Part shown: in pieces, positions 27,860 through 38,284 of the stretch
How the letters are laid out: each line of letters starts with the position of its first letter
Numbering within the stretch: the stretch's first letter is position 1
DNA from: Siniperca chuatsi
Lineage: Eukaryota > Chordata > Actinopteri > Centrarchiformes > Sinipercidae
Assembly: GCF_020085105.1 (NCBI RefSeq)
Contig: NC_058059.1
Coordinates: 24,281,542 to 24,345,541, forward strand
DNA: 64,000 nt
Direction: 5' to 3'
Position numbers and translations under genes: made by a program
Notes under the pieces: model-generated
Told to the model about the DNA's origin: nothing
Database searches by the model: none
What the model saw: only the letters and a program-made list of their open reading frames with translations

Positions 27860-29266
27860 TCATTCAGAGGAACATCCTATTGATAATGACTCATGATGAT
27901 CAGCGGTGCTTTTGGTTGACTCTATCACAGACCCTTGCTGTGTTTTGATCAGTCTTTTCAGAGAGGCCACTTTTGCAGAGAGGTCGGCAAGGCCCTGTTT
28001 TAGATACAAGTCCTCAGCATCCGAGTGTGCATAGGACGATTCTTTTACAACCACAACCGTTTTGTTTGAGATGGGGCTCGGGGTTAGCCTGCTACTCTTG
28101 CAGCCATTATGCAGTGTCTCTGTGCTGCTTTTATGCCATTGCTCAGACCGGTGGGTCCAGTCTTGCATGTTGGTGACCTGTAATGACAAAGGGCACGGGG
28201 AGGACTGGGTGTACTCTGAAGAGTCCTGAGTGGTCTGGTAGCATACTCCCTCCGAAATGCTGATGGGAGAGGTCTTTCCAGAAGACTCGTATTCAGGGTC
28301 GATGGCCTCCACTTTGATTTGAATGGTTCTGGCTTTGATCCGCAGTTTATGGGGCAAAGCTGAAGAACTGGCATCTGGCACTTTGTGTGTAGCAACAATG
28401 ACACTTCTTGGATCAGCTACAGATGGCATTAACCCTTTGGGGACCTGCTGCTCATCCTCACCATCTGATGATTTGCTTACAGCACCATCATCTGAGCTCC
28501 TGGGGGAGTTACTGGATGATCTGGTGATCTGCAGGAATGAAGCATGCTGGGAGTAGACTCCAGACAAAGGACTGGCCATGTAGTTTCTGTAGAGTTCATA
28601 GGGACTGCTCCTCTCCTGTGCATAGCTGCCATTCTCTGCTGGTTCTTGCTTGACCTCTGCAGTCCTGCAGATACTAAAGCTACCTTGAGTTGCAGTACAT
28701 GTCTCTGGCATGTGAGGTGAATGCTTGATGACTGATATGCAGCTGCTGCGCAGGCGAAGAGGCTCCAAATCCCTGTTGGAAGAACCTTGGCCAGCACTGG
28801 GTGGAACAAACTCCTGGTAGAGGTTGACAGCGGTGGAGCTGGATAACTTCTGGACTTCTTGAGCATATGCTGCCGAACTCACCAGGCCAAACTTCAGTTT
28901 CAACGACAGCAGCTCAGCCTTGAGGGAGGCATTTTCCTCTCCAAGAGCCATCAGCTTGTTCTCAAGCACCATGTCATTTATGCGCCGCTTCTCCCTGGAA
29001 CGTTTGGCCGCCTCATTGTTCTTGCGACGCCTCTCCCAGTAAAGGGTGTCTTTCTTTTCCTCTGGGATAAACTCCCGTTTCCTGCGACAGGTAGCTTTAG
29101 CCTTGAACGGAATTGCAGAGATTTTGTGGCCTATCAGGTCTGTGTTGGCCCCTTGTAAGGCCACAGCCAGGACCAGGGCATCCTCTCCACTGTAGGACTC
29201 ACTGGAGTCCAGCTCTTGCTTGATTGATTGCATATTATCACTGTTGGCTACTGTCAACATTCTCAT
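27860..29266 (-). CDS. nfil3: nfil3 (E4BP4): bZIP transcriptional repressor, single coding exon
   Basis: 468 residues, against 462 in human NFIL3, and like it in one coding exon. It is a nuclear bZIP factor that binds TTAYGTAA D-box-like sites and acts in circadian output, IL-3 survival signalling and innate lymphoid development. CRRKREFIPEEKK (60-72) precedes the basic region; KNNEAAKRSREKRR is at residues 82-95. The zipper leucines L101, L108, L115 and L122 keep a perfect heptad. Other conserved blocks are KLKFGLVSSAAYAQE, SCISVIKHSP, RSSSNSPRSSDDGA, KSSDGEDEQQVPKG, SALPHKLRIKA, QVTNMQDW and a C-terminal YLKQGLADLSAKVASLKRLI. The start at 29266 (MRML) has an alternative in-frame Met at residue 12. 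Teleosts have several nfil3 paralogues; adjacency to ror2 and auh marks this as the nfil3 orthologue. Confidence 0.97.
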   Translation of the reverse strand: MRMLTVANSDNMQSIKQELDSSESYSGEDALVLAVALQGANTDLIGHKISAIPFKAKATCRRKREFIPEEKKDTLYWERRRKNNEAAKRSREKRRINDMVLENKLMALGEENASLKAELLSLKLKFGLVSSAAYAQEVQKLSSSTAVNLYQEFVPPSAGQGSSNRDLEPLRLRSSCISVIKHSPHMPETCTATQGSFSICRTAEVKQEPAENGSYAQERSSPYELYRNYMASPLSGVYSQHASFLQITRSSSNSPRSSDDGAVSKSSDGEDEQQVPKGLMPSVADPRSVIVATHKVPDASSSALPHKLRIKARTIQIKVEAIDPEYESSGKTSPISISEGVCYQTTQDSSEYTQSSPCPLSLQVTNMQDWTHRSEQWHKSSTETLHNGCKSSRLTPSPISNKTVVVVKESSYAHSDAEDLYLKQGLADLSAKVASLKRLIKTQQGSVIESTKSTADHHESLSIGCSSE

Positions 29267-29346
29267 AGGTCTTTAACTGTACACCATAATGCTTGTATGC
29301 ATATAGTAACTGCCACATTGGATTAATCCGCTTAAGTTGAGGAAAT
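29267..29346 (-). other. nfil3: nfil3 5' UTR in coding exon, splice acceptor at 29347-29348
   Basis: On the minus strand a pyrimidine-rich run and CCACAG occur directly before 29346, giving 80 bases of 5' UTR before the ATG. This fits the vertebrate NFIL3 arrangement of a noncoding first exon spliced to a single coding exon. Confidence 0.6.
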
Positions 29347-30099
29347 CTGTGGAATAACAGACAATGAGAGGGGTTTTAGAGGTCAGTGTCAAGTTGAAAC
29401 AAAGTTTCAAGTTCAAGTTAATGATATTTTAATGTATTTCCACTTGGGTAGGTATGTCTCCCTCTCAGATGATTCAATATAATGCTAGACACATGGTCCA
29501 CAATCTGATACAATGATTATAGACATATTTGTAATGTTATGAGTCGATACAAATGTTTCATTTTGATTCAGCTCAGAATCAGTAGGATTTGATATGTTTA
29601 CTTGTACTGTACTAAATTTAAAATGAAACATCAATATTTCCTCAATTTTTATTTCAATTAGAGAATCTGAAATGCTGCAGAAAATTGTGTCCCACACCCA
29701 CAGGTGGATACACTGGGCAAATTTATAGCCAGTCCCCAAGGAGGATGAAGGGTTTTTTTTTTTATTGAAATGCTGCTGACTGGGAATGTTTACTTCGGTT
29801 TTCAGGACAGTGTCATCCATCTAAAGTTTGTCCCCATATAGTATGTCCTTTTAAATAAAACACCTTATAGCTCCAGTAATTGCCTTCAGCCAGAAGGAGT
29901 TAGAGCTGCTGAGGCTAGCATTAGCTGTCAACCTGGCACTTCTTTTTCAGGAAGTGAATGTAAAGAAAGTATGTGGCTGGGGAAAACTATTGTGTCATGA
30001 TTTGCGTTATCTGTTTTATGATTATTGTCGTCATGATATTGTTATGACTGTTCTGATTATCTTGCAGTACTCTACAATAAAGACTAGGAAGGAGAAAAA

Positions 30100-30135
30100 A
30101 GAAGAAGAAGAAGAAGAAGAAGAAGAAAAAAAAGG
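30100..30135. repeat. GAA trinucleotide run
   Basis: Eight or nine GAA units followed by poly-A. It lies in the presumed nfil3 first intron. A polypurine tract of this kind is a normal microsatellite. Confidence 0.9.
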
Positions 30136-30244
30136 TAGAGAGCCAAAATGAAACCAGAACTTCCGGGTTCTGTTCCAGAAGTAAGAAAACCTCATTCAAA
30201 ATCCCATTGACATTTTGGAACAACACTAATAAGTAAAAATCCAG

Positions 30245-30460
30245 CCTTGGGTTTGGCTGGTTGATCCCCAGCTCCTCCTGTCCACATGTCAAGTGTCCTT
30301 GGGTAAGACACTGAACCCCAAATTGCTCCCGATGGTCAGGCCAGCTGGCATGATCGCTGGCTGCCATCGGTGTGTGAGTGTGTGTGTGAATGGGAGACTG
30401 AGAGGCAAATTGTAAAGCGCTTTGGATAAAAGCTCTATATTAAAGCAGCCATTTACCATT
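30245..30460 (+). mobile_element. SINE, 5'-truncated copy
   Basis: Shares CACATGTC, AAGTGTCCTTGG, AAGACACTGAACCCCAAAT and a tail CATTTACCATT with the longer copy at 32750-32990. A box-B-like GGTTGATCCCC occurs at 30259-30269, but the rest of the tRNA head is absent. Confidence 0.7.
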
Positions 30461-30999
30461 TCATGTGGCTCACTTCATATGTCTAGATAAGGCCAGTAGT
30501 TTTTTGAAGAACAAACTAATATGACTGTTTTTTTAATATTTCTGTTTTTTAGCGGCCTTTAACAAACACCATTTCCCATAAGCCCTAGGCCTTTGTGGGC
30601 TAAACGTCACGGCTCGACAAAAGAGAGGAGTCTATCGCGAGTCAAGCAGCTGCGGCTAGCTCAGACATGTCTGTAACAGCAGGACAGAGAGGACTGAAAG
30701 CTGTATACGTTTTTAGACAGCAGAGATTATAGTTAAAAAAATGGAAATGACTTTTGAGGAAAAACGTGCTTAATTTTTTCAGAAAGACTGATGAAAGAAA
30801 TGTTGAATGAGAGATTGCATTGAGTTACAGAAGCTAGTGGCTAGCCTGGATGTGATGTGAGGAATTCAGCTCTCTATGGCACCATTTACGATTGTCATTT
30901 CAAGTGTCTCGTATCCAGATAAAATCCACATGAGATTAAAGACATAATTTCATTTACACTCAGTCAAATATATCCATCTCTGTTGGCCTGATCACGAAT

Positions 31000-32700
31000 G
31001 TGATTGCAATCCGTCTTGGTTTTCCCGTGCCGCAAGAAAATCAGGGAAGTTAAAAAAACAAAACAAAAAAAACACCCTAAAATGTAAGGAAAGGAACATG
31101 ATAGAATGAGTTCCATTTTGAATCAAGCATGGTTTCCTCAGATCCTTAAAAAGTCCTAAAAATCTTTTTTAGTCAAGGTTTAAAAAAATATCCTAAAACA
31201 CTGAGAATTTTTCAACAGGAGGCATTAACTATTATCTGGTGCGGACAGAATGAGCGAATATTGTATTGTTCAGTCTCATATCCCATAACAATGACCAATT
31301 CCACTTTTTAAAAAATAAATGGTGCATCATATTACTGGTATGGCTTAAAAGGTGTAATATTAAGACAAGACCAATGCTTTGTATTTTTCAGGCCAATATC
31401 TTGATCAATATGTACTTTGATTATTTCTATTGAAGTATTAATAAAGTAATAAGGGATATAGACCATTATCACCTTAAACATGATCTGCATAATGTTGTAA
31501 AGTAACCTCTACTCCTGGGTTTAAAATAATGGTTTCGAGTGGACTGCTACTTAAAAAGGCAATTTAGCCTGTTTTGGGCTTCCAAGCTCACATACATACA
31601 TACAGAGAAGGAAAAAAGGGACTACAAACAGTTGTAATCATAACACGTGGCCCAGCAGAAGGTCAAACACGGAAACGCACAGCCTGTAACCTCAGGCCTA
31701 CATTACACATAGTCACTCTAACACACTCCCACATAACTAATGTTAATTCTGACTGCTGCAGAAAGATGTCAGTTTATAGAAATAAAGGTTAGAGGTGTGG
31801 TAAAATGTGCCAAATAAGTGTCTCCCCTGACTTTGTGTCCTCATTTTGTTCTTGGCATGGGTCTACAATTAGGAAGTAAATGATTAAGGGAGAAACATGA
31901 TTAACTAGAAGAGTGCACTCAGAGTGCAGATCTCCGTCAGGTGTGTCTGGGGGGCATGTGGGTGGGGAACAGGGAGTGCAGGTCAGGCTGTGTGTCCAGA
32001 GTGTATGCATGAGAGTAGTGGAATGAAGGGGAGAAAGTTTTTTTGTATAGTATAGTGTAAGTTTTCTTTTACAGATGTATGCAAAGTTTTTTTTAATATA
32101 GTGTTTTTTAGTATAGTCTCAGTTTTTCTTTTAAGATGCATAAAATAGTGTAATGGTATTGTAAGCGAGCGTCCTGGGTATGCCTAACTGTATAAACTTA
32201 AACAATAAATGGGACAATAAGTCTGAACTTAGGAATTTAAACACTCTTATTTATTTAGAACAAACCCTTCCTACCTCCGTCTCCCCTCCCAAAACAAACA
32301 AACAAAAAAAATATTGAATCTCACTCAATCGTCCCTCCCGGCTCCCTTACAGTCAGGATGGCTGCGAAGAGAACAAAAACGGGGATTTATTAATCTTTTA
32401 TCGTGCCTAACTTTAGTGGATCATAACATATCGGGTATGAAATTAATCTGCAGATGCTCCGGTTGAAGATGAGACCAAACTTTTCTATGGATGTCAGTTT
32501 TTGAGCCATGACAAAAGCCAAAATGTGGCCTGGAGCAGACTAGGTAAAGCTTGTTTTTAGCCTAGCCGATTGAAATGCCTTTTGCCATGGCGTAACGTCT
32601 ATCGTAAAATGTCGAATACTGCTGAAAAGACGAAAGTCTAAGCTTTACGATAGGCTCAGTCAATAAAATAAGTTTTTTTTTAAAATTTTGAATCACCGCA
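31000..32700. other. nfil3 upstream/intron region, no gene recognised
   Basis: AT-rich sequence without a coding frame I can support. It lies between the nfil3 coding exon and the candidate first exon. Decayed repeats are likely but unassigned. Confidence 0.4.
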
Positions 32701-32749
32701 ACCACGACAGGTCCTTGAGCATACTGTCATACACGTTTTTGTGTCTGCA

Positions 32750-32990
32750 CAGCGACTGTAGCTTAGTGGTAGAGCGGAAGGTCGGCGGTTCGATCCCGCC
32801 CACATGTCGAAGTGTCCTTGGGCAAGACACTGAACCCCAAATTTCTCCCGAGGGCTGTGCCTTCGGTGTGTGAATGATTAGTTACTTTGATGAGCACTTC
32901 TACCATGTGTAAATGGGGTGAATGTGATATGTAGTTGCAGCGTTTTTAGTAGTCAGAAAGGCGCTATATAAGTACAGTCCATTTACCATT
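32750..32990 (+). mobile_element. tRNA-derived SINE (V-SINE-like)
   Basis: Box A TAGCTTAGTGG (32759-32769) and box B GGTTCGATCCC (32787-32797) form a Pol III promoter at the head. The body has ATGTCGAAGTGTCCTTGGGC, AAGACACTGAACCCC and a 3' end GGCGCTATATAAGTACAGTCC. The head looks like a tRNA, but it cannot fold as one (boxes too close, no 3' acceptor arm). The V-SINE label is by resemblance only. Confidence 0.75.
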
Positions 32991-32999
32991 ACAAAATAA

Positions 33000-34330
33000 T
33001 ATTAGCCTGATGGGTCCAGTAGTATGCGAGATTAGCTGCGGACAGATACACTCACGACCAAACGCATGATAAAAACAACAGTAGACTAATGTATTGTCTG
33101 CTTTCCTATGGCATGAACTTGTGGCTTAATGAGATTTAACACGAAGAAAGAACAAGCCCGTTCTTTCGCTATCTTCTTTGGTAAACTACTAGGCAACTTT
33201 AATTTTACCATTTGAAATTACCAGCCATAGGCGAGTAATTCACTCTAAAGATGTGTCTATTTTCTGAGTTCACTGGGGAAAGAGCTTACAGATTTTGGCA
33301 GAGCACGGCCGAGGTTAGGCGGGACGATCACTCCCTTTTGTCTGCCTAACCTTAACGAGGCAACACATGATATCAAGTCTAAATTTGGAACACACTTGAT
33401 AAACGGAGGGATAGGTCCGAACCACAGCGGCACGTCCAAACGTCGTATTGCCCCAGATGACTTCATTGTGTCCGTATTACACAACAAACGCAGCGCCCCC
33501 CCCCCCCTTCCTCCTCCCCCCGCCAGCAATTTCTATGGCTGCAGACATTATGCAATATTTGTGGCATAACAATACAGGCCTATGCTTGTTCTGCTCTGTG
33601 TGTATATAAGTCAAAATATATCTTAATGAATAAACAATGCATATGTGTTAGTTAATTAACGCTACGTCTAACAGGCTGTACTAAAACAATGTGGGCATTC
33701 ACTCTGTTACATGACATCATTGCCTCGCTTACTCATGACACTGGCGGCTGAAGCGTGGGGTCTATCTACGCCCTAAAAAGTAAGCTGTTCTACTGTGAGG
33801 AAACGTCGCCTTGTTAACGTTACTTGGTTTAATTCACTGACTCATTCCGGTCCCACTCACACAGCGACGGCAGCCATAAGGCTTCGATAACGTGACGGCC
33901 AGCCACATCAAATGCTGGATTAAAACACTGTGTCGCAATCCTAAACTCCAACTGGTAGGCCTTCGTAACGTTATCTGAATACAATTAAATACATGTCTCT
34001 TATACCGGCCATTATCCTGCTTTTATCAGCTAACGTTATGCACAAGTGAACTAGGCTACTAATACAGTACAGTCTATATGAGATAATACACATGAACGTT
34101 ACCTCGAACTTGAGCTTGGTTACACCTTTAATGTGATTCCTAAAGTGGCTATTCTGAGTTTAAAATGGGTTTAACAAACAGAGGTTACCCAGTTGACAGA
34201 GATATAAGCTAGCTATGCGCCGCTGTGATTCTGGGGCGTTCTTCAGAGCGCGTAAACACAACACCATCAGCAGAAATCTTTGTAACATTGGAGTAAGAAT
34301 AATGTTGGCTTAATGTTAACCTCAAAACAA
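33000..34330. other. CpG-bearing upstream region of nfil3, no gene
   Basis: Contains a C12 homopolymer at 33496-33507 and scattered CpG. No coding frame is credible. It precedes the candidate nfil3 first exon and would be intronic if that exon is real. Confidence 0.4.
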
Positions 34331-34338
34331 AACTGTAC

Positions 34339-34700
34339 CTTTTTCTACCGGCTGGTTGGAGGGTTTGGTCTGCTTTTCCACCGCGTATCAAGCACAGGGA
34401 AGAAGTTTAGATTTCGCTTCAGCTAATAAGGGAATAACTCGATAAGATCCTACAACTTGCGAAGTACCTAGCTTTCCTCCATTGGCTTTTTCCTCTCAAG
34501 GTGGCTACTGACTCATGGATCTGTGTTAGTAGGTCAGTGGTTAAGTGTATTGGCAGCATGAGATTAAATGACAGTCACTGCAACCAATCGGAATGCAGAA
34601 TTTTCCAATTTTTTTTAGCCAATGACTCTCGGTTCAGCAGAGAGCTCAAATCTCATATAAAACGTATGTCGTCATCCACAATGCGTGTGGGGCGCTTGGA
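34339..34700 (-). promoter_or_regulatory. nfil3: Candidate nfil3 noncoding exon 1 and promoter
   Basis: On the minus strand AAAAAG is followed by a donor-like GTACAG at 34338-34333. Upstream lie a CCAAT box (ATTGG at 34481-34485 on the plus strand), a TTTTATATG TATA-like element near 34650 and another CCAAT-type motif near 34583. Together these could be exon 1 with its promoter, about 5 kb upstream of the coding exon. This is inferred from position and motifs; no transcript was seen. Confidence 0.35.
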
Positions 34701-34799
34701 TTTTCACGATTTTACAACGAAATCTTCCATACTTATTTAATGTTTATACTACTGCTGCTAATACACAAATAAGCACCTTTCTAAACAAGGTTGCAAAGT

Positions 34800-34868
34800 T
34801 ATAAATATGCCACTAGCTCTACTACTACCACTCCTCCTCCTCCTATTACTACTACTAATAATAATAAC
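34800..34868. repeat. Degenerate CTA/CTC/ATA trinucleotide repeat
   Basis: A run of mixed triplets ACTACTACC, CTCCTCCTCC and ACTAATAATAATAA. Simple-sequence DNA. Confidence 0.8.
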
Positions 34869-34980
34869 ATTGTGTTAGTTAGGTATAGTTAAATGCAATA
34901 TAAAAAAAATTACAGTACTTGGCAAGATACCATAACTAAACCATCACCACGTGCACAAACTTCATAATGTCATACAGATA

Positions 34981-35170
34981 TTCAGAGGTGGAAGAAGCAT
35001 TCAGATCCTTTATTTAATTCAAAATACAATACCACAGTGCAATACTTCATTACAAGTTAAAGTCCTGCATTCAAAATGTTTACGTAAGTAATACTACACA
35101 AGTATTATCAACAAAATATATTCTAGCTCGAAATAAAACATGTTTACATGATTTAATGAGTTTGGATAAA
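34981..35170. repeat. Dispersed teleost repeat with an E4BP4-type site
   Basis: GAGGTGGAAGAAGCATTCAG, ATTACAAGTTAAAGTCCTGC and ATTCAAAATG follow the order of a repeat very common in fish genomes. It includes the palindrome TTACGTAA at 35080-35087, the optimal NFIL3/E4BP4 and PAR-bZIP binding sequence. The repeat identity is from recall of its phrases. Confidence 0.6.
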
Positions 35171-36566
35171 GTGAGGCAATATGAAAAATATAAAACAAGC
35201 AGGTGGAAAAAACACAACAGAATTTCATAACAGAAAAAGAAAATAACTGAGATCAATACAAGAAAATTAAGAAACTAAATGCATAAATGGTCTGAAAAGA
35301 ATTTGACTTAGATCCACTACAATATACTCTGCAATATACAATGCATCATAATATTTAAATCTACTTTTTGTGCATGAGTGCAACCCACATGGAGTGATAC
35401 AAGTGGCTGGGGGACCTGTTACCATCCAACTCTGTGTTGTGTTGCATCACTTCATTTGCTCATACTGCTTAATACCTCGAGGGGCCACTGTTGGATAGCC
35501 GGTGTAAATGTGAATGCCACTTGTACCTGGAGATCCAGATCTGTATAGTGCACACTAATGGGACACTATGCTTTATTTTTGCTTGATCAAAGGGGACGTT
35601 GAGAAGTCCAAGTGCCACACCGGTGTGACATATGGGCCAAAATGAACTGTTACCAAAGATAGTAATTTAACTTTACTATATTGTAGTGAAGTGTGAGCCC
35701 CGCTGACAAATCTGCACTATGAGAAATGGGATAAACAAAGCACTCAGAACCCTGCACATTGCTGAGTTGGGCCAATTTCCACTTTTAATCAGGAAGTGAA
35801 CAGTACAGGTTTCTAAACACCTCAAGACAGTGAGCCTAGCTTTTACCATTACTAATCTCTGTTTTGCCAAGAGGAGAGAATAGAGACAAGTTCCCTCGGC
35901 CAGTGGACCATGAGGCTCAGTTCTAACAGTACACAGCCCCACACAACGTGGACCAACCACGTCCAAAGACACATCTTCAAACCTGCTGTACTAGTTAGAT
36001 TAAAATATGGTATAATGCAGCACTGTTCAAATACACATATTGTTCTATAGTTGAGATACAAAATACTACATACATCAGGCGGATTTTTGGGGAAATATGT
36101 ACAAAATCATGCACAAGACATCTAGGGTATATACATTTAATGGCAGGGTGCAGCAAAAAACATGGAATCTTATGGGTTTGAATGTTTCATACAAAGCTTC
36201 AGTAAAATGTTGGGACAAACATATAGTATTTGTCATACAGTATTATAGTTTTTTTTTTCTTTCTTTATTTGTTGTTGTTGCTTTGTTTGGTTTTCCTAAA
36301 TTTAAAGCTACATTAGGAAAAAAGCGAGGGGGAAGTTATGGTTAAGAGGGCTAAGTCCAGTGTTAACTCTCCTATATGGGGCTCATATAACGAAGACTTG
36401 ATTTCTTGTATTGATTCTATCTATGTGAGAGTGTAATGTGGAACAGTAAACAGTAATACATTGGATGGCTTCTAAAACTTCTCAGGAACACATATTTGAG
36501 CAGAGACTCTGATATACCAACCCATTCTCATTCCCAGGTCGTCAAATACCGACGTTTTGTATCGAA

Positions 36567-37243
36567 AGTCACAGGGCTCACAGGTCACCTCAGGTTCCCA
36601 GGCGTTCAAACCAAGTGTGCACATTTCTTAAATGCCTGGTGGCGTTGGATAATAATATCCGCCCTGTGGATTTCACAGCCAATAAATCTGAACTGTAATC
36701 AACCAATCAGTAAACACGAAAGGCAGACCACACTGAATGCGCACTGATCTCCTTTGCTGTTTGTTTTTTGTTTGTTGTTACTGTAACATTCCAGAGGGTG
36801 GCAGCAGAGGCCCATTTAAACTCCGCTGGGATGCAGGCGTCCTCGGCAGACATTACTGTCTTTCAGAGGCTGTCGGAGGCTCAGTTTTAAAGCTAGAGCG
36901 AAGATACAGGTATCATATGAAACTAGATGACCTAAGGCACCCAGTGGTGTAGCCTGTCGGTGCTCAGCTTGAAGGTGGCTAAATAACGCCCCAAAGTTAG
37001 GCAACGTTTTCTAGTCAACATAGTAACCTGCAGCAGAGTAGGATTTTCATGCTGTGGTAGGAGTAAACTGTGCCAATCCATCCATCTTACTGAACTGACT
37101 GCTGTCCCATTGCAGAATAAAAGACTTGAATGCCCCATCCACCTTGACTCCTGTGCCATAGAACAAGCTTGATGTAAAAACACAATAGGCCTACTGATTC
37201 TAGAGTGTAATCCATTTCTTCACCATAAGATGGCGTCCGAGGT
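36567..37243. repeat. Inverted repeat copy A (pairs with 42066-42862)
   Basis: From GTCACAGGGCTCACAGG to GGCGTCCGAGGTAGAGC this block is the reverse complement of 42066-42862. Some subregions are nearly identical: about 97% over the 150 bp starting at the ATG at 37159 on the minus strand. The middle (36950-37010) differs. Both copies keep the short frame MAQESRWMGHSSLLFCNGTA. Family unknown; there are no transposase or RT motifs. Confidence 0.8.
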
Positions 37244-38284
37244 AGAGCCTGAGTGGACGTACAGACATTGATGCAAGTATATGCAGGCTGTGCACATTTA
37301 GGCCTACATGTAGGATCAATGAATAATTATCTCTGTCACTCTTGATGTGATTGGTCGCACTGATGGAACACAATTCCTGTAATATTAGAGATTATATGTT
37401 AATATTTCAGAGTTAGCAGGATCGTGGTGCAGCCAGGGGCGGATCTACCGAGGTAGCATGGGGTGGCAGCTGCCATCCCTAAAAAGGGCCTTGCCATCCC
37501 AGTTTTGGACAATCTAATTCAAAAATATATACATATATGAAAAGTTGTGGAGCGATATTCCGATGTCCGAGTGCAAGTGAATGTAGCAAGAGATGACGCT
37601 CCCCGTTCTACTCCTCCCCTAAACACACAACAGGAATTGTTAGCAACTTTGTGTGCATGCAAGGAGGGAGATGAAGGATAGAAGGTCAAAAACATATTTT
37701 ATCCCCTAAAATACGAAATAAACAAACAGCCTTTCCACAGTGTGGAGTAGTGATGCGCGGATCGGCTCTGACTTCATCCGAATCCACATGCATTAATCAT
37801 CCACCCGCCACTCACCCTAAGGAATTAATTTCTTTGTATGAGGAATTATTTAGAGACCCGCAACCACACTCCACCTCTACCGGTCCCTGTAGGCTATATT
37901 GCCTTTTAAATTATGTCGAGCAGCGCTGCGATATCTTTATTTTGTGTTGTATCGATGTATGAATGTTTTCTGTAACGAATTACTTGATGATCAGAGAGGC
38001 TGCTATCAGTCATTTTAAACATGTCCATGCACGCAGTAATGTCACAGCAAATAGAGTGGGACATTTAAGCAGCAAAACTAAAAACTGTAGTTATTAACTT
38101 GAAAGGACAGAGAATACTCCAGAGGAAACACAATTAAACGTTTAGCTTTTGAAATACATTTTAATAGTCAGGCAAAACACAGAGAGCTCAGATGACAGTA
38201 CATTTATTTGGTATCCTTGTAAATGTGGCAAAGGACTCTGGTTCAATCATTCCATACATCCTTATATCCAAGTTATTTATCTAC
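37244..38284. other. Intergenic, repeat fragments, no gene
   Basis: Contains CAGGGGCGGATCTACC near 37436, a typical edge of a fish DNA element, but its partner end was not found. No coding frame is credible. Confidence 0.35.

Noticed and set aside
30100..30135. GAA run as a possible triplet-expansion or regulatory element
   Set aside because: Short ordinary microsatellite without supporting context.
32750..32830. Possible tRNA gene (good box A and box B)
   Set aside because: Boxes are too close and no cloverleaf or acceptor stem follows; the body and tail match a second SINE copy at 30245.
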